Part shown: positions 24,460-33,488 of the stretch, piece by piece
Layout of the letters: the number at the start of each line of letters is the position of its first letter
Numbering within the stretch: position 1 is the first letter of the stretch
DNA from: an uncultured Helicobacter sp.
GTDB taxonomy: Bacteria; Campylobacterota; Campylobacteria; Campylobacterales; Helicobacteraceae
Reading direction: 5' to 3'
DNA: 48,876 nucleotides
Assembly (NCBI GenBank): GCA_949298825.1
Contig: CASFYB010000013.1
Location: 1 to 48,876 of the forward strand
Program-made: the position numbers and the translations under genes
The notes under the pieces: model-generated
Database searches by the model: none
The model's input: the letters and a program-made list of their open reading frames with translations, nothing else
What the model was told of the DNA's origin: nothing

Positions 24460-26955
24460 TTATAGATAGTTTACAAGCGACATTTGATTGATCTTGCTTG
24501 TAGAATTCAACACGGCATTATAGTTATTATTTAGATTGCTAAATTTATTATAAGTTTCTGCTACATCAATACCGATATTTTCAGCTTTCATCGTCTCTAC
24601 TTGAGTTTTTAAAACCTCATTACGATGGATGATATTTTCAAAAGTCCTACCATGGGAACCATTAAGAGCGATGATCTTTTCTATATGATCACTAAGATTA
24701 TCAAAAGCTGCTATACCATTTTGGATCCCTATATTTCTCATATCTCCACCAAAAGTGTGAAAACTATCTGGACGATAGATCCCATGATCCACAGCTTCGA
24801 TGATCTCATCTAGCTGTTCAAAAAAGTTCATTTGAGGTTGAGTGATCGTAAGGGCATTATTAGCATTTAAGGTTAGATTCTTACCTGATGCCTTGATACC
24901 ACTTTCTGAAAAGTCACTTGTCTCTTCATTAGAAAACATAAAACGCATCTTTGTGTTTGAAGTCACAGTATCTTGGATACGTACTCTTCCTTGCGCATCT
25001 AGACTTACATTTAGTCTACTATTTGCATCTTGCAATAGCCTTTCAAAGGCCTCGCGTCCACTCGCACTTGGTGCTGCGCTGGCTGTTGCTAATGTATTTT
25101 TATTCTGATTGCTATAGTTCATAGCAATAGAGATGGCATCTAGCAGCTGGCGATAGGTCACATTTTTGGCCGATGAGCTTTGAGCATCATCAACCTTAGC
25201 ATCATATAGAGGGATTTTATATGGCTCTCCACCCTTATCTTTAGATGGTAGCACAAGATAGCTCTGCTCTCCTAGCTCTATTTTTGCACTTAGATTCACT
25301 CCATTATGATCTTGAAGCTTGAGGTTAAAAACACTGCCATCTAGGCTTTTGCCACTAACATCTTCTAATTTGCTACTCTCATTTGCAAGACCACTGCCAT
25401 CAGCTAGATTCTGCGGGATATTCCCTACTAGCTTTGAGCCTTGATTAAGAAAATAGGTCTGATCATATTCTGCCTTATAGTCTGTGGCAATACCTGTTGT
25501 CTCTTTGCCATCTTTATCCAAAGTTTTAAGCTCAAACTCAAGGTTTTTCCCTTTATTCCCACCTCTTTCATATAGGATCAGCTTTCCATTTGTCATCTCA
25601 GCATCCAAATCCTGACCATAGAAATTCTTGATCTCTCTAATCATATCTTTGACAGTCGTGCCCTTTACCTGGATCTTAAGCTCACCAGTATTCTCACCAC
25701 CTTCTTGATCATCGCCTTCTTCTTGCTTGATACTTTTATTTCTCAAGACAATACTCTCAGTATCATTACTAAAAATATCACTTAGCTCTGTATGACGGTC
25801 AGCAAGCTGGTTATTCTTAGTCACAAATGTGGTATTAAAATTTATCCTACTCTTATCATAAAGATCGCGGATACTTTGGATGCTAGAAATAGTATGCTGC
25901 GTAGAAAAAGGACTTTGATTATAAGCAGTAACTCTAGCTCCATTACTATAAAGCTCATTTACATCATCCACATCCTTATCACTAGAGATCATGTGAAATT
26001 GGATTAGCGAGCTACCAAGCTTAAGGTCACGGATCTCAATCTGCCCCCAAGAGTTAAGAGAAACATCCACTACTTTATTTTGCGAGGTATTCCCATATTC
26101 CTTACCTATCTTATCAAGCAGATCTTGGATAGTTGTTGCATTAGTCTTATTGGTAAATCCTCTATCAAGTGCGAATTTTGATTTAAAACTAAGTCCATCA
26201 GGCCCTACGCCACGTAAATAAAAATATTCTTTGCCATCATTACTAGGATCATCATCATTATCACCCACCAAATCACGCAATGTATCATTGGTTTTGATAT
26301 ACACCTCTTCTGGTGGAATATGATTATTTGGTGCTTCCATGACATCAGGATTGAGGCGTGACTGATTTAAAAGACGGATATTACTTGTGATAAGACGTGT
26401 CTTATCTGTATCTTTACCAAAAAATAGCTCCTTGCCTGTAATATTATAAGGCACTTCATTCTTTGAAGCAATCAACATGGATAAGGTCTCATCATTACCA
26501 TAATAGTTTCCATAAGAATCAAATGGCATTTTATCTACCTTACTACCTGCAAAAAGATACTCCCCACCAATCGAAGTATTAGCAAGGTTGATGATATGAT
26601 CTTTAATAGCGCGCAAATCTTGGGCGATGGCCTTACGAGAAGTTTCTGAGTGGACATTATTGGCAGCTTGTAGAAGTTTGGTTTTAAACTCCACCATGGC
26701 CTGGGACATTTCACCCAAAGTCTTATCTGTATTAAGAGTATGGGTCTGCGCTGTTGAAGCCACATCGATGCTTTGAGCTAATGTCGTCGTATCATAATCA
26801 AGTCTTAGATCGCGGTTAAATACACTTGCATCCTGATAGCCCTGCTGGATCTTAAGTCCTGAAGCTATCTTATTATTTGCATCATTAAGCTTATTTGCCA
26901 ACGTATTTTGATGATAGTTCATCTGATTATATTTCGTGCCAAAAGTTACTCGCAT
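24460..26955 (-). CDS. flgL: Flagellar hook-filament junction protein FlgL
   Basis: This hook-associated protein 3 joins the hook to the filament. It has 831 residues, much longer than the enterobacterial protein but like the long Helicobacter version (HP0295). The flagellin-like N-terminus (MRVTFGTKYNQMNYHQNTLANKLNDANNKIASG) and C-terminal helix (ETYNKFSNLNNNYNAVLNSTSKI) are present, with a large variable middle that would be surface exposed. GAGG lies upstream of the ATG. It is preceded by a sigma-54 site and a sigma-28-like site. Confidence 0.9.
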   Translation of the reverse strand: MRVTFGTKYNQMNYHQNTLANKLNDANNKIASGLKIQQGYQDASVFNRDLRLDYDTTTLAQSIDVASTAQTHTLNTDKTLGEMSQAMVEFKTKLLQAANNVHSETSRKAIAQDLRAIKDHIINLANTSIGGEYLFAGSKVDKMPFDSYGNYYGNDETLSMLIASKNEVPYNITGKELFFGKDTDKTRLITSNIRLLNQSRLNPDVMEAPNNHIPPEEVYIKTNDTLRDLVGDNDDDPSNDGKEYFYLRGVGPDGLSFKSKFALDRGFTNKTNATTIQDLLDKIGKEYGNTSQNKVVDVSLNSWGQIEIRDLKLGSSLIQFHMISSDKDVDDVNELYSNGARVTAYNQSPFSTQHTISSIQSIRDLYDKSRINFNTTFVTKNNQLADRHTELSDIFSNDTESIVLRNKSIKQEEGDDQEGGENTGELKIQVKGTTVKDMIREIKNFYGQDLDAEMTNGKLILYERGGNKGKNLEFELKTLDKDGKETTGIATDYKAEYDQTYFLNQGSKLVGNIPQNLADGSGLANESSKLEDVSGKSLDGSVFNLKLQDHNGVNLSAKIELGEQSYLVLPSKDKGGEPYKIPLYDAKVDDAQSSSAKNVTYRQLLDAISIAMNYSNQNKNTLATASAAPSASGREAFERLLQDANSRLNVSLDAQGRVRIQDTVTSNTKMRFMFSNEETSDFSESGIKASGKNLTLNANNALTITQPQMNFFEQLDEIIEAVDHGIYRPDSFHTFGGDMRNIGIQNGIAAFDNLSDHIEKIIALNGSHGRTFENIIHRNEVLKTQVETMKAENIGIDVAETYNKFSNLNNNYNAVLNSTSKINQMSLVNYL

Positions 26956-27002
26956 GCTGCCTCACCTAATCACACCCCAAGGATGTTGAGTTTTAAACTA
27001 TC

Positions 27003-27022
27003 AAGCAATTTTAGTTCCAAAA
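27003..27022 (-). promoter_or_regulatory. Sigma-54 promoter of flgL
   Basis: On the minus strand TTTTGGAACTAAAATTGCTT contains the invariant GG (27018-27017) and GC (27006-27005) exactly ten bases apart, with TTGC matching the -12 consensus. It lies about 50 bases upstream of flgL. flgL is known as an RpoN-dependent gene in H. pylori, and rpoN itself is at 22310. Confidence 0.8.
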
Positions 27023-27052
27023 TGCCTGTATTGCTTCAATCATATAGTAAGA

Positions 27053-27078
27053 AAATCGGCAAAAAACACTTATTTTTA
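27053..27078 (-). promoter_or_regulatory. Possible sigma-28 promoter of flgL
   Basis: On the minus strand TAAA (27078-27075) is followed after 14 bases by GCCGATTT (27060-27053). This is close to the sigma-28 consensus TAAA-N15-GCCGATAA and to the Campylobacter form CGATWT. The spacer is one base short. It lies upstream of the sigma-54 site and would give flgL a second promoter. Confidence 0.4.
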
Positions 27079-27177
27079 ACATCAGAATCTAACAATACTT
27101 TTAGCTCTATCACACAAATATGTGCTTACCAAAGCCAAAAAGCCATGCATAAATCTAGACAAAACTTAGGGGCTAAA

Positions 27178-28599
27178 TCATTCGTTTCTAAGAACCTTGA
27201 GTGCATCAATCTTGCTAGCACGCAAAGATGGGTAATAAGATGAAATACAAACAATCACAACCGCCCCAACAATCACTAAAACCAGATCACTCAAAGCTAG
27301 AGATAATGGCAGCCTAGTCATCCCATATACATCTGCTGGTAAAGAGATGATAGGAAAGGTCTTTAAAACATACATCACTATGCTAGATAAAATAAGCCCT
27401 AAAATAATCCCACTAAAGCCAATGGTATTGCCAAGCCAGAAAAATAATCTCTTAACCTCACGCACGCTAAATCCCATAGAGAGCAAAAGTGCGATCTCCT
27501 TCCTGCGATTCATAATCACCATTAAAAGGGAAGAAATAATATTAAGTGAAGCCATCAAGATAATAAGCATTAGGACTATAAACAATGCGCGCTTCTCTAA
27601 GGCCATCGCTGCAAAAAAATTGCCATTTTGCTGCCACCAACCTTCTAGCCCTAGTGCCGGATGGCTTATTTTACTAAGAGCTAGCCGCACTCTATTGATA
27701 TCTTCCATCGGTTTAGTTGAATAAATATGGATTCCATCATAATTAATCTTTTGGGCTAGATTTGTATCAATCCCTCTAAGTGCCAAAAGAGAATCTAAAT
27801 TGGTATAAAAATATCCCATATCATAAGCCCTAAGCCCAGAGCTAAAAATACCTGATACATCAAAACGTTTTAAAAGTGGACTCATCACAAAGCCAGTGGG
27901 CGCTAGTTTTGTAAAAAATAAACTTAGCTTATCATCATAAGTTAGCATAAAATTTTGCGCTAGATTTTCTCCGATAATAATGGGGAATCTAGCTGTGTTT
28001 AATAAATCTAGATTCTTATCTTTTAGCGCTTCTTTCAGCACAGAGTTGATCTCAACCTCACGCTTAAAATCTATCCCAAAAATCACGCCAGCAGACACCT
28101 CATCACCATCCTTAGCAATCACTTGCATCTGCAAATAAGGGCTAAATCCTAAGTCTGGAAGGGCTTCTTGCAGGCTATCTAAGACATCCTGACTAATACC
28201 TCTTGATGAAGCTGCAAAAACATTAATAGGATAATTCATCACAAAAAGTTTCTTTTCAAACTCCTCGCTCAAACCATTCATAATAGCCATCGCCACAACT
28301 AGCACCATCACCCCTATCCCCACACCTAAAAATGCCAAAATAGCCGTGATAGAGATAAATGGTTGAGATTTATCAAAGCTCAAATATTTACGCAATAAAA
28401 ACACGATCAAAGCAGGGTTAAAACCTCTTTTAGCCTGTGTAGATTCTTTATTTTTAAGGGGAGGTTGAGTGGTTTTAGTCTTGGTTTGTGTATTTTTTAT
28501 ATTTTTGGTACCTGATGCCTTTTTAGGTGCTTTTGGCTTTTTGCCATCTTCTTTATTGCCTTCTAGTTTTTGAACTTTTTTTTTAGATTCTCTAGCCAT
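27178..28599 (-). CDS. LolC/LolE-type lipoprotein-releasing ABC permease
   Basis: With LolD, this permease should release lipoproteins from the inner membrane to LolA. It has 473 residues. An unusual Lys-rich cytosolic N-terminal extension (about 1-58, with many KK and TKTKTT) comes first. The first membrane helix (about 80-105) is followed by a large periplasmic domain. The C-terminal FtsX domain has three helices (about 340-470; NRRKEIALLLSMGFSVREVKRLF is the coupling motif). The ATG at 28599 is preceded by AAGG; a GTG at 28608 overlapping the secA stop is possible. Only one permease gene is present, as in H. pylori next to secA and lolA (HP0787). Confidence 0.82.
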   Translation of the reverse strand: MARESKKKVQKLEGNKEDGKKPKAPKKASGTKNIKNTQTKTKTTQPPLKNKESTQAKRGFNPALIVFLLRKYLSFDKSQPFISITAILAFLGVGIGVMVLVVAMAIMNGLSEEFEKKLFVMNYPINVFAASSRGISQDVLDSLQEALPDLGFSPYLQMQVIAKDGDEVSAGVIFGIDFKREVEINSVLKEALKDKNLDLLNTARFPIIIGENLAQNFMLTYDDKLSLFFTKLAPTGFVMSPLLKRFDVSGIFSSGLRAYDMGYFYTNLDSLLALRGIDTNLAQKINYDGIHIYSTKPMEDINRVRLALSKISHPALGLEGWWQQNGNFFAAMALEKRALFIVLMLIILMASLNIISSLLMVIMNRRKEIALLLSMGFSVREVKRLFFWLGNTIGFSGIILGLILSSIVMYVLKTFPIISLPADVYGMTRLPLSLALSDLVLVIVGAVVIVCISSYYPSLRASKIDALKVLRNE

Positions 28600-28604
28600 T
28601 AAAA

Positions 28605-31193
28605 TCACACCTTAGCTAGCAGCCCTTTTTTTGGTCCACTTTTACCATGGCATTGCTTAAACTTCTTCCCACTTCCACAAGGACAAAGCTCATTGCGCGC
28701 TATTTTCTTGCTGCCTAATCCACCATCATTAAAGACTTCATCACTAAGTTCATTGATTATATTTTTTGTCTGTGCATCCACCTCTTGAGCTTGAAGCTGT
28801 ACTATATGAAGCATTTTAAGTGCTTCAGCTTTGATTGAGGTGATAAGCTCGATAAAAAGATTGTAGCTTTCTTTTTTGTATTCAACTAGTGGATCTTTTT
28901 GATTATAGCCACGCAAGCCAATGCCTGTTTTCAAGCTATCCATCATATAAAGATGCTCACGCCATGAGTTGTCTAAAACTTGCAGATAAATAATCCTCTC
29001 CACCTCACTTCTCTGCTCTTTTTGCAAGACTTGCATCTTATGCTCATAGCTCTGCACTAAAGCAGAGTTGATAAACTCTAAAAGACTATCATATTCTTTA
29101 GCAGCCATATCCTTGGTGCTTATCTCTTGGCCAAAATGCTCACGCATAAGCTCACTTAGCCCATCTAGATTGAAATTAGCCATATCCCCTGGGATAATCC
29201 CTAATCGTCCAAAGAAATCTTGTAGAACTTCTAGTCGATTTTGCTTGATTCTAGAATCAATATCATAGTTAGGATCCAAAAGCTCATTTCTAAAGTTATA
29301 AACACTCTTTCTTTGCTCATTAGCCACATCATCATATTCTAATAAATGCTTACGAGATTCAAAATGTAAGTTCTCTACCTTTTTTTGAGCGCGCTCAACA
29401 GAACGTGTCACTAGTCCAGATTCAATATGCTCACCATCTTTTAGCCCTAAGCGCTCCATCACACCCTTGATCTTATCACTACCAAAAATACGCAACAAAG
29501 GATCTTCCAAGCTCAAGTAAAACTGACTTGTCCCAGGATCACCCTGACGACCTGCCCGCCCGCGCAACTGGTTATCAATACGGCGGCTCTCATGACGCTC
29601 AGTCCCGATAATATAAAGCCCGCCTAATGCCTTGATCTCATCACTAAGCTTGATATCCACACCCCGTCCAGCCATATTTGTAGCAATAGTCACAGCTCCT
29701 TTTAATCCAGCATCCTTAATAATCTCTGCTTCTTTACTATGCTGCTTAGCATTAAGCACGGTATGGGGGATTCTACGTTTTTGTAAAAGGGAGTGCAGCA
29801 CTTCACTTTTCTCAATACTAGCAGTACCCACTAAGACTGGTTGACCTTTTTGATGCAGCTCTGTGATCTTTTTGATCACAGCTTCAAACTTCTCTCTTTC
29901 TGACTTATAGATAAGATCATTCAAATCCTTTCTAGCAATTGGCAAATTAGTCGGGATAGACACTACTTCAAGATTATAGATCTGCAAAAACTCTGTAGCT
30001 TCAGTCTGGGCTGTCCCTGTCATACCTGCTAGCTTGTCATAAAGACGGAAATAGTTTTGGAAAGTAATATCTGCTAGGGTCTGACTCTCTTCTTTGATCT
30101 TGACCTTCTCCTTGGCCTCAAGAGCCTGATGCAAACCTTCAGAAAATCTCCTACCCTCAGATAATCTTCCTGTAAATTCATCTACTATCACCACCTCTCC
30201 AGAATCATTTACCACATAATCCTTATCTTTAAAAAAGAGGTAATTAGCCTTTAGTGCCTGATCTAGATGATGGGAGAGGGCAGCATTCTCAAGGCTATAT
30301 AGATTATCTACGCCAAAAAGATCTTCTGCTTTTTTGATCCCTATCTCTGTGATAAGAATAACGCGATTTTTCTCATCGATAGTAAAATCTTCATCTGCCT
30401 TCATCTTCTTAGCCACACCATCAGCACGCTGGTAGTTTTCCATCTGGCGGCTTACAGGACCAGAAATGATCAGAGGTGTACGCGCCTCATCAATCAAAAT
30501 AGAATCAACCTCATCAACAATGGCAAAGAAATGCTTTTTTTGCACTTTTTGCAAGAGGTCATATTTCATATTATCCCTCAAGTAATCAAAGCCAAACTCA
30601 TTATTTGTGCCATAGACAATATCTTTACTATAAGCCTCAAGCCTAGTGGCATCATCCTTTAGCTCGCCGGTGATAATGCCAACCTCAAAGCCTAAAAAAT
30701 TATAAAGCGGCTCCATAATCTTGGCATCACGACTGGCCAAATAATCATTAACCGTAACCACATGAATCCCATATCCTGTCAGTGCATTTAGCACTACTGG
30801 CAAGGTAGCTACCAATGTCTTACCCTCACCTGTCTTCATCTCGGCAATACGTCCATCATTTAACACCATACCACCAATAAGCTGCACATCAAAATGGCGC
30901 ATATTTAATATCCGCTTGCTAGCCTCACGAGTAATAGCAAAGCAGGCATTTAATACAGAATCTAGGATTGTTTTTAGGGTCTTTGCATCTGGGGTTTTAT
31001 CATCTAAAGCATAAGGTTTTAGCGCCTCTTGTACAGAAAGTCTTAGTTTTTTAAACTCTTCTTGCAGCTGTGCATCACTTAAGCTTTCATAGTTTTTTTC
31101 TAAAGCATTAATCTGCTTGATGCGATTTCTATAATGCCTAACCAAACGCTCATTTCGTGTACCAAAAATCTTACCCAAAATGCTCTGTATCAT
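28605..31193 (-). CDS. secA: Preprotein translocase ATPase SecA
   Basis: This ATPase drives Sec-dependent export across the inner membrane. It has 862 residues. Walker A is [11 protein letters not shown] (about 108-118), [16 protein letters not shown] is the DEAD-type box, and [10 protein letters not shown] lies in motif VI. The C-terminal zinc tail [19 protein letters not shown] binds SecB in other bacteria. It is divergent from lolA. Confidence 0.97.
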   Translation of the reverse strand: MIQSILGKIFGTRNERLVRHYRNRIKQINALEKNYESLSDAQLQEEFKKLRLSVQEALKPYALDDKTPDAKTLKTILDSVLNACFAITREASKRILNMRHFDVQLIGGMVLNDGRIAEMKTGEGKTLVATLPVVLNALTGYGIHVVTVNDYLASRDAKIMEPLYNFLGFEVGIITGELKDDATRLEAYSKDIVYGTNNEFGFDYLRDNMKYDLLQKVQKKHFFAIVDEVDSILIDEARTPLIISGPVSRQMENYQRADGVAKKMKADEDFTIDEKNRVILITEIGIKKAEDLFGVDNLYSLENAALSHHLDQALKANYLFFKDKDYVVNDSGEVVIVDEFTGRLSEGRRFSEGLHQALEAKEKVKIKEESQTLADITFQNYFRLYDKLAGMTGTAQTEATEFLQIYNLEVVSIPTNLPIARKDLNDLIYKSEREKFEAVIKKITELHQKGQPVLVGTASIEKSEVLHSLLQKRRIPHTVLNAKQHSKEAEIIKDAGLKGAVTIATNMAGRGVDIKLSDEIKALGGLYIIGTERHESRRIDNQLRGRAGRQGDPGTSQFYLSLEDPLLRIFGSDKIKGVMERLGLKDGEHIESGLVTRSVERAQKKVENLHFESRKHLLEYDDVANEQRKSVYNFRNELLDPNYDIDSRIKQNRLEVLQDFFGRLGIIPGDMANFNLDGLSELMREHFGQEISTKDMAAKEYDSLLEFINSALVQSYEHKMQVLQKEQRSEVERIIYLQVLDNSWREHLYMMDSLKTGIGLRGYNQKDPLVEYKKESYNLFIELITSIKAEALKMLHIVQLQAQEVDAQTKNIINELSDEVFNDGGLGSKKIARNELCPCGSGKKFKQCHGKSGPKKGLLAKV

Positions 31194-31261
31194 TACTTAG
31201 CCCCTAATAATACTCTATATAATTATTTTGATTCTATCACAAGTTACGATAAAATCCCAAT

Positions 31262-31267
31262 TATACT
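31262..31267 (+). promoter_or_regulatory. -10 box of lolA
   Basis: TATACT lies 34 bases upstream of the lolA ATG in the divergent secA-lolA spacer, with AGGA as ribosome binding site eight bases before the ATG. Confidence 0.45.
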
Positions 31268-31300
31268 ATGTTTTGATTACTTTCAAGGATTATTAGGATT

Positions 31301-31837
31301 ATGCAGCTTATAATAAGGCATTTTTTATTGATTATGCTAAGCCATACGCTCTTGCTAGCCTATGGGGAGAATCTAAATAGCTTTGAGGCTAAATTTATCC
31401 AAACTACCTATCAGGGTAAAGAAAAAATCATCTATCAAGGCAGTCTCATAGCCAAAAGACCTCATATGGCTAAATGGATATATACCCTTCCTTTAAAAAA
31501 AGAGATTTATCTCAATGAAAATATGGTCCTTGTTTATGAGCCAGCACTCTTTCAAGCAACCATTTCAAAGCTAGATCAAAATATAGACTTTTTTTCCATC
31601 ATCAAACAGGCTAAGCTAGAATCAAGCAATCAAAACATCAGTATCTATGGCGCAAAAATCGGTGATACTCTCTATCACTTGGAAATAAAAGATGATCTCC
31701 CCTATAGGATCATCTACAATGATGCATTAGATAATCGCGTTGAGGTACAATTTAGCCTCCAAAAGATTAATATACAAATGCCTGATTCTACTTTTATCTT
31801 CCATCCGCCAGAAGGAATTGACTTTATTGAGCAGTGA
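31301..31837 (+). CDS. lolA: Outer-membrane lipoprotein carrier LolA
   Basis: This periplasmic chaperone carries lipoproteins to the outer membrane. It has 178 residues. The signal peptide is MQLIIRHFLLIMLSHTLLLAYG, with cleavage likely near residue 22. SFEAKFIQTTYQGKEKIIYQGSLIAKRPHMAKWIY fits the LolA fold, where the Trp-containing strand is typical, and VLVYEPALFQATI matches the later strand. Its position next to secA and the LolC-type permease fits H. pylori HP0785. Confidence 0.88.
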   Translation: MQLIIRHFLLIMLSHTLLLAYGENLNSFEAKFIQTTYQGKEKIIYQGSLIAKRPHMAKWIYTLPLKKEIYLNENMVLVYEPALFQATISKLDQNIDFFSIIKQAKLESSNQNISIYGAKIGDTLYHLEIKDDLPYRIIYNDALDNRVEVQFSLQKINIQMPDSTFIFHPPEGIDFIEQ

Positions 31838-31867
31838 TTTTAAATCATAGTGATTTTATGGCAATAA

Positions 31868-31896
31868 TTGACTTCATATATCTATCTTGCTAGAAT
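31868..31896 (+). promoter_or_regulatory. Promoter of ssrA
   Basis: TTGACT (31868-31873) and TAGAAT (31891-31896) are separated by 17 bases, a near-consensus vegetative promoter and the strongest one in the window. Transcription would start about 25 bases before the mature tmRNA end. The leader contains the hairpin TAAGAGC-TTTG-GCTCTTA (31901-31918). Confidence 0.7.
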
Positions 31897-31926
31897 TCTC
31901 TAAGAGCTTTGGCTCTTAAAGTTTAT

Positions 31927-32294
31927 GGGGCTGACTTGGCTTTCGACAGGAATCTCGCCTCTAGGGCTGCATACCGGCGACGCGCCGTTAAACCGTAACG
32001 TTAAAATTAAACGCAAACAATACAAATTACGCTCCAGCTCTCGCAAAAGTAGCGTGAGTTAATCCTTGATGGAGCCAGCTATTTTTAAAGTGTCTGCCTT
32101 TAAGACTAGCTGTCATTTTTGCAGACTTTGAACTTTATAGTGTCAAATATAGAGTTTGAGATTTTTGACTGCTCATGTGGATTTATTTTGGGGTTTGATA
32201 AACGCATGCTAAGATTTTCAAACCTGCTAAGTATGTAGAGGCTCTTGTTAGGTAGGGTTTTTGGACTGGGGTTCGATCCCCCACAGCTCCACCA
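31927..32294 (+). ncRNA. ssrA: tmRNA
   Basis: This RNA rescues stalled ribosomes and tags the incomplete protein. It is 368 bases long. The 5' end GGGGCTGACTTGGCTTTCGACAGG and the 3' end GGTTCGATCCCCCACAGCTCC plus ACCA form the tRNA-like domain. The acceptor stem keeps the G3:U pair needed by alanyl-tRNA synthetase. The resume codon is GCA at 32013, and the tag reads ANNTNYAPALAKVA with stop TGA at 32055-32057. The tag end (ALAKVA) suits ClpXP, whose ClpP is encoded at 38627. The CCA is encoded. Confidence 0.95.
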
Positions 32295-32316
32295 TTTTTG
32301 AGATTAAAAAGACAAT

Positions 32317-32426
32317 AAAAAACCTTCCCTCAGATACTCACGGCACACAAGATAAAAAGCTGCTCTGCTGTGTTCCCACCCTGAAGCTTTGGCCTTTTAC
32401 CCTATTGCATAAGTCTGAAAGAAGGC
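32317..32426 (-). ncRNA. ffs: Signal recognition particle RNA (4.5S type)
   Basis: The minus strand contains TCAGG-GTG-GGAA-CAC-AGCAG, the domain IV hairpin bound by Ffh: a GGAA tetraloop (32376-32373) on a 3-bp stem, with the asymmetric AGCAG loop. The ends pair as CCTTCTTTCAGA with TCTGAGGGAAGG (G-U pairs allowed), followed by TTTTTT as terminator. A TATAAT (32437-32432) lies six bases upstream of the inferred 5' end. The size, about 110 bases, fits small bacterial SRP RNA. It ends about 22 bases from the tmRNA 3' end, facing it. The exact ends are inferred. Confidence 0.88.
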
Positions 32427-32431
32427 ACTTA

Positions 32432-32437
32432 ATTATA
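32432..32437 (-). promoter_or_regulatory. -10 box of the SRP RNA gene
   Basis: A perfect TATAAT lies on the minus strand in the context TGCTATAAT (extended -10), in the 20-base space between the catalase-like stop codon and the RNA. Confidence 0.6.
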
Positions 32438-32445
32438 GCAAAAAA

Positions 32446-33420
32446 TTACTGGCGTCTACCAAAAGTAATGCCATAAGTCTCATTTCTAAGCTCAAAAATC
32501 GGATCTTTTGGAGGATTGATCCCACTTGGCAAGTCATTAGGGAAAAATACATCGCCATTGCAGCTAAGTCCATCATAGCTATCCACACTCAAATCACCCA
32601 CAAAAATCTCTTGATGCTTGCCACTCCATAATGCAGTAGTATCATTGGTCGGGTCATTTGGATTTGCCAATACAAGATACATTTTATAGCCAATTGGCTT
32701 TTTAGCCACCCTAGCCTTAAACTCTGATTCTAAAAAATCTTTGCTTTGTTTTTTAACCTCAGAATCTGATAAATATTTTACACCATCTGTAGGGACAAAC
32801 TTCCATCTAGCCGCTATTTGCTTGCCATCTTTGCCCTCAAACCAAAAAGTATGTACACTATAATAAGCCGTATTTGCGACACTTTTACTTATGCCTACAT
32901 TTTTCATATAGGCATTAAAGTTTTTAAATGATGGGGTAGATTCAGTGATCTCTTTAATTTTTTGCATATCTACCTTTCCATTTACAGGGATTTTCATCTC
33001 AAAAAACTTTAAAAACTCTTCTGGTGTACGTGCAAAGTTAATCTCACTATTTAGCATCACCATAGTCCATGTGGCTCCATCTTCACCCTGGAGTCTTACT
33101 ACCATACCGCGCCCCTTGCTCCTATCATCCATCTCTGCTCCGCCCAAAGAGTAGCGCACAAGTGCTGGTATTTCTTTTTGGGATAAAAGCTTGATATTTA
33201 ATCTTTCTAAAACCTTGCTATTAGGCTTAAACTGACCAATGCTACAAAATCCCTTAGTATGGTTGATTTTCATATGTGGGGTTTTAGGATTGTAATTAAG
33301 CTTATAAAAAGTATCTGCAATTTTTTCAGCATTAACTTCATCTGCCAACAAAGCGCCACAAAAAAACATCGAGCCTGCTATTAAACCATGGATTAGACTA
33401 AATCCTATTTTATTTCTCAT
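32446..33420 (-). CDS. Exported catalase-related peroxidase
   Basis: The product has 324 residues, about two thirds of a normal catalase, so it is the compact haem-catalase family (like H. pylori HP0485). A signal peptide (about 1-26, ending CGALLADE) sends it to the periplasm. The distal haem residues are His54 (INHTKGFCSIGQF) and Asn124 (VMLNSEINFA). The proximal RxxxY motif is Arg312 and Tyr316 (LRNETYGITF). The ATG at 33420 is chosen because GGAG lies nine bases upstream; an upstream ATG at 33432 overlaps that site. It probably detoxifies peroxides outside the cytosol. Catalase versus peroxidase activity is not decided. Confidence 0.82.
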   Translation of the reverse strand: MRNKIGFSLIHGLIAGSMFFCGALLADEVNAEKIADTFYKLNYNPKTPHMKINHTKGFCSIGQFKPNSKVLERLNIKLLSQKEIPALVRYSLGGAEMDDRSKGRGMVVRLQGEDGATWTMVMLNSEINFARTPEEFLKFFEMKIPVNGKVDMQKIKEITESTPSFKNFNAYMKNVGISKSVANTAYYSVHTFWFEGKDGKQIAARWKFVPTDGVKYLSDSEVKKQSKDFLESEFKARVAKKPIGYKMYLVLANPNDPTNDTTALWSGKHQEIFVGDLSVDSYDGLSCNGDVFFPNDLPSGINPPKDPIFELRNETYGITFGRRQ

Positions 33421-33488
33421 AATTTTCTCCATATAATTTTTATCAAATAAATAAAATTATATAAAGATAAAATAATTTTTAGACAATA

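Noticed and set aside
32261-32476. Plus-strand frame of 71 residues crossing the tmRNA 3' end
   Set aside because: It overlaps the tmRNA and SRP RNA genes and is explained by them.
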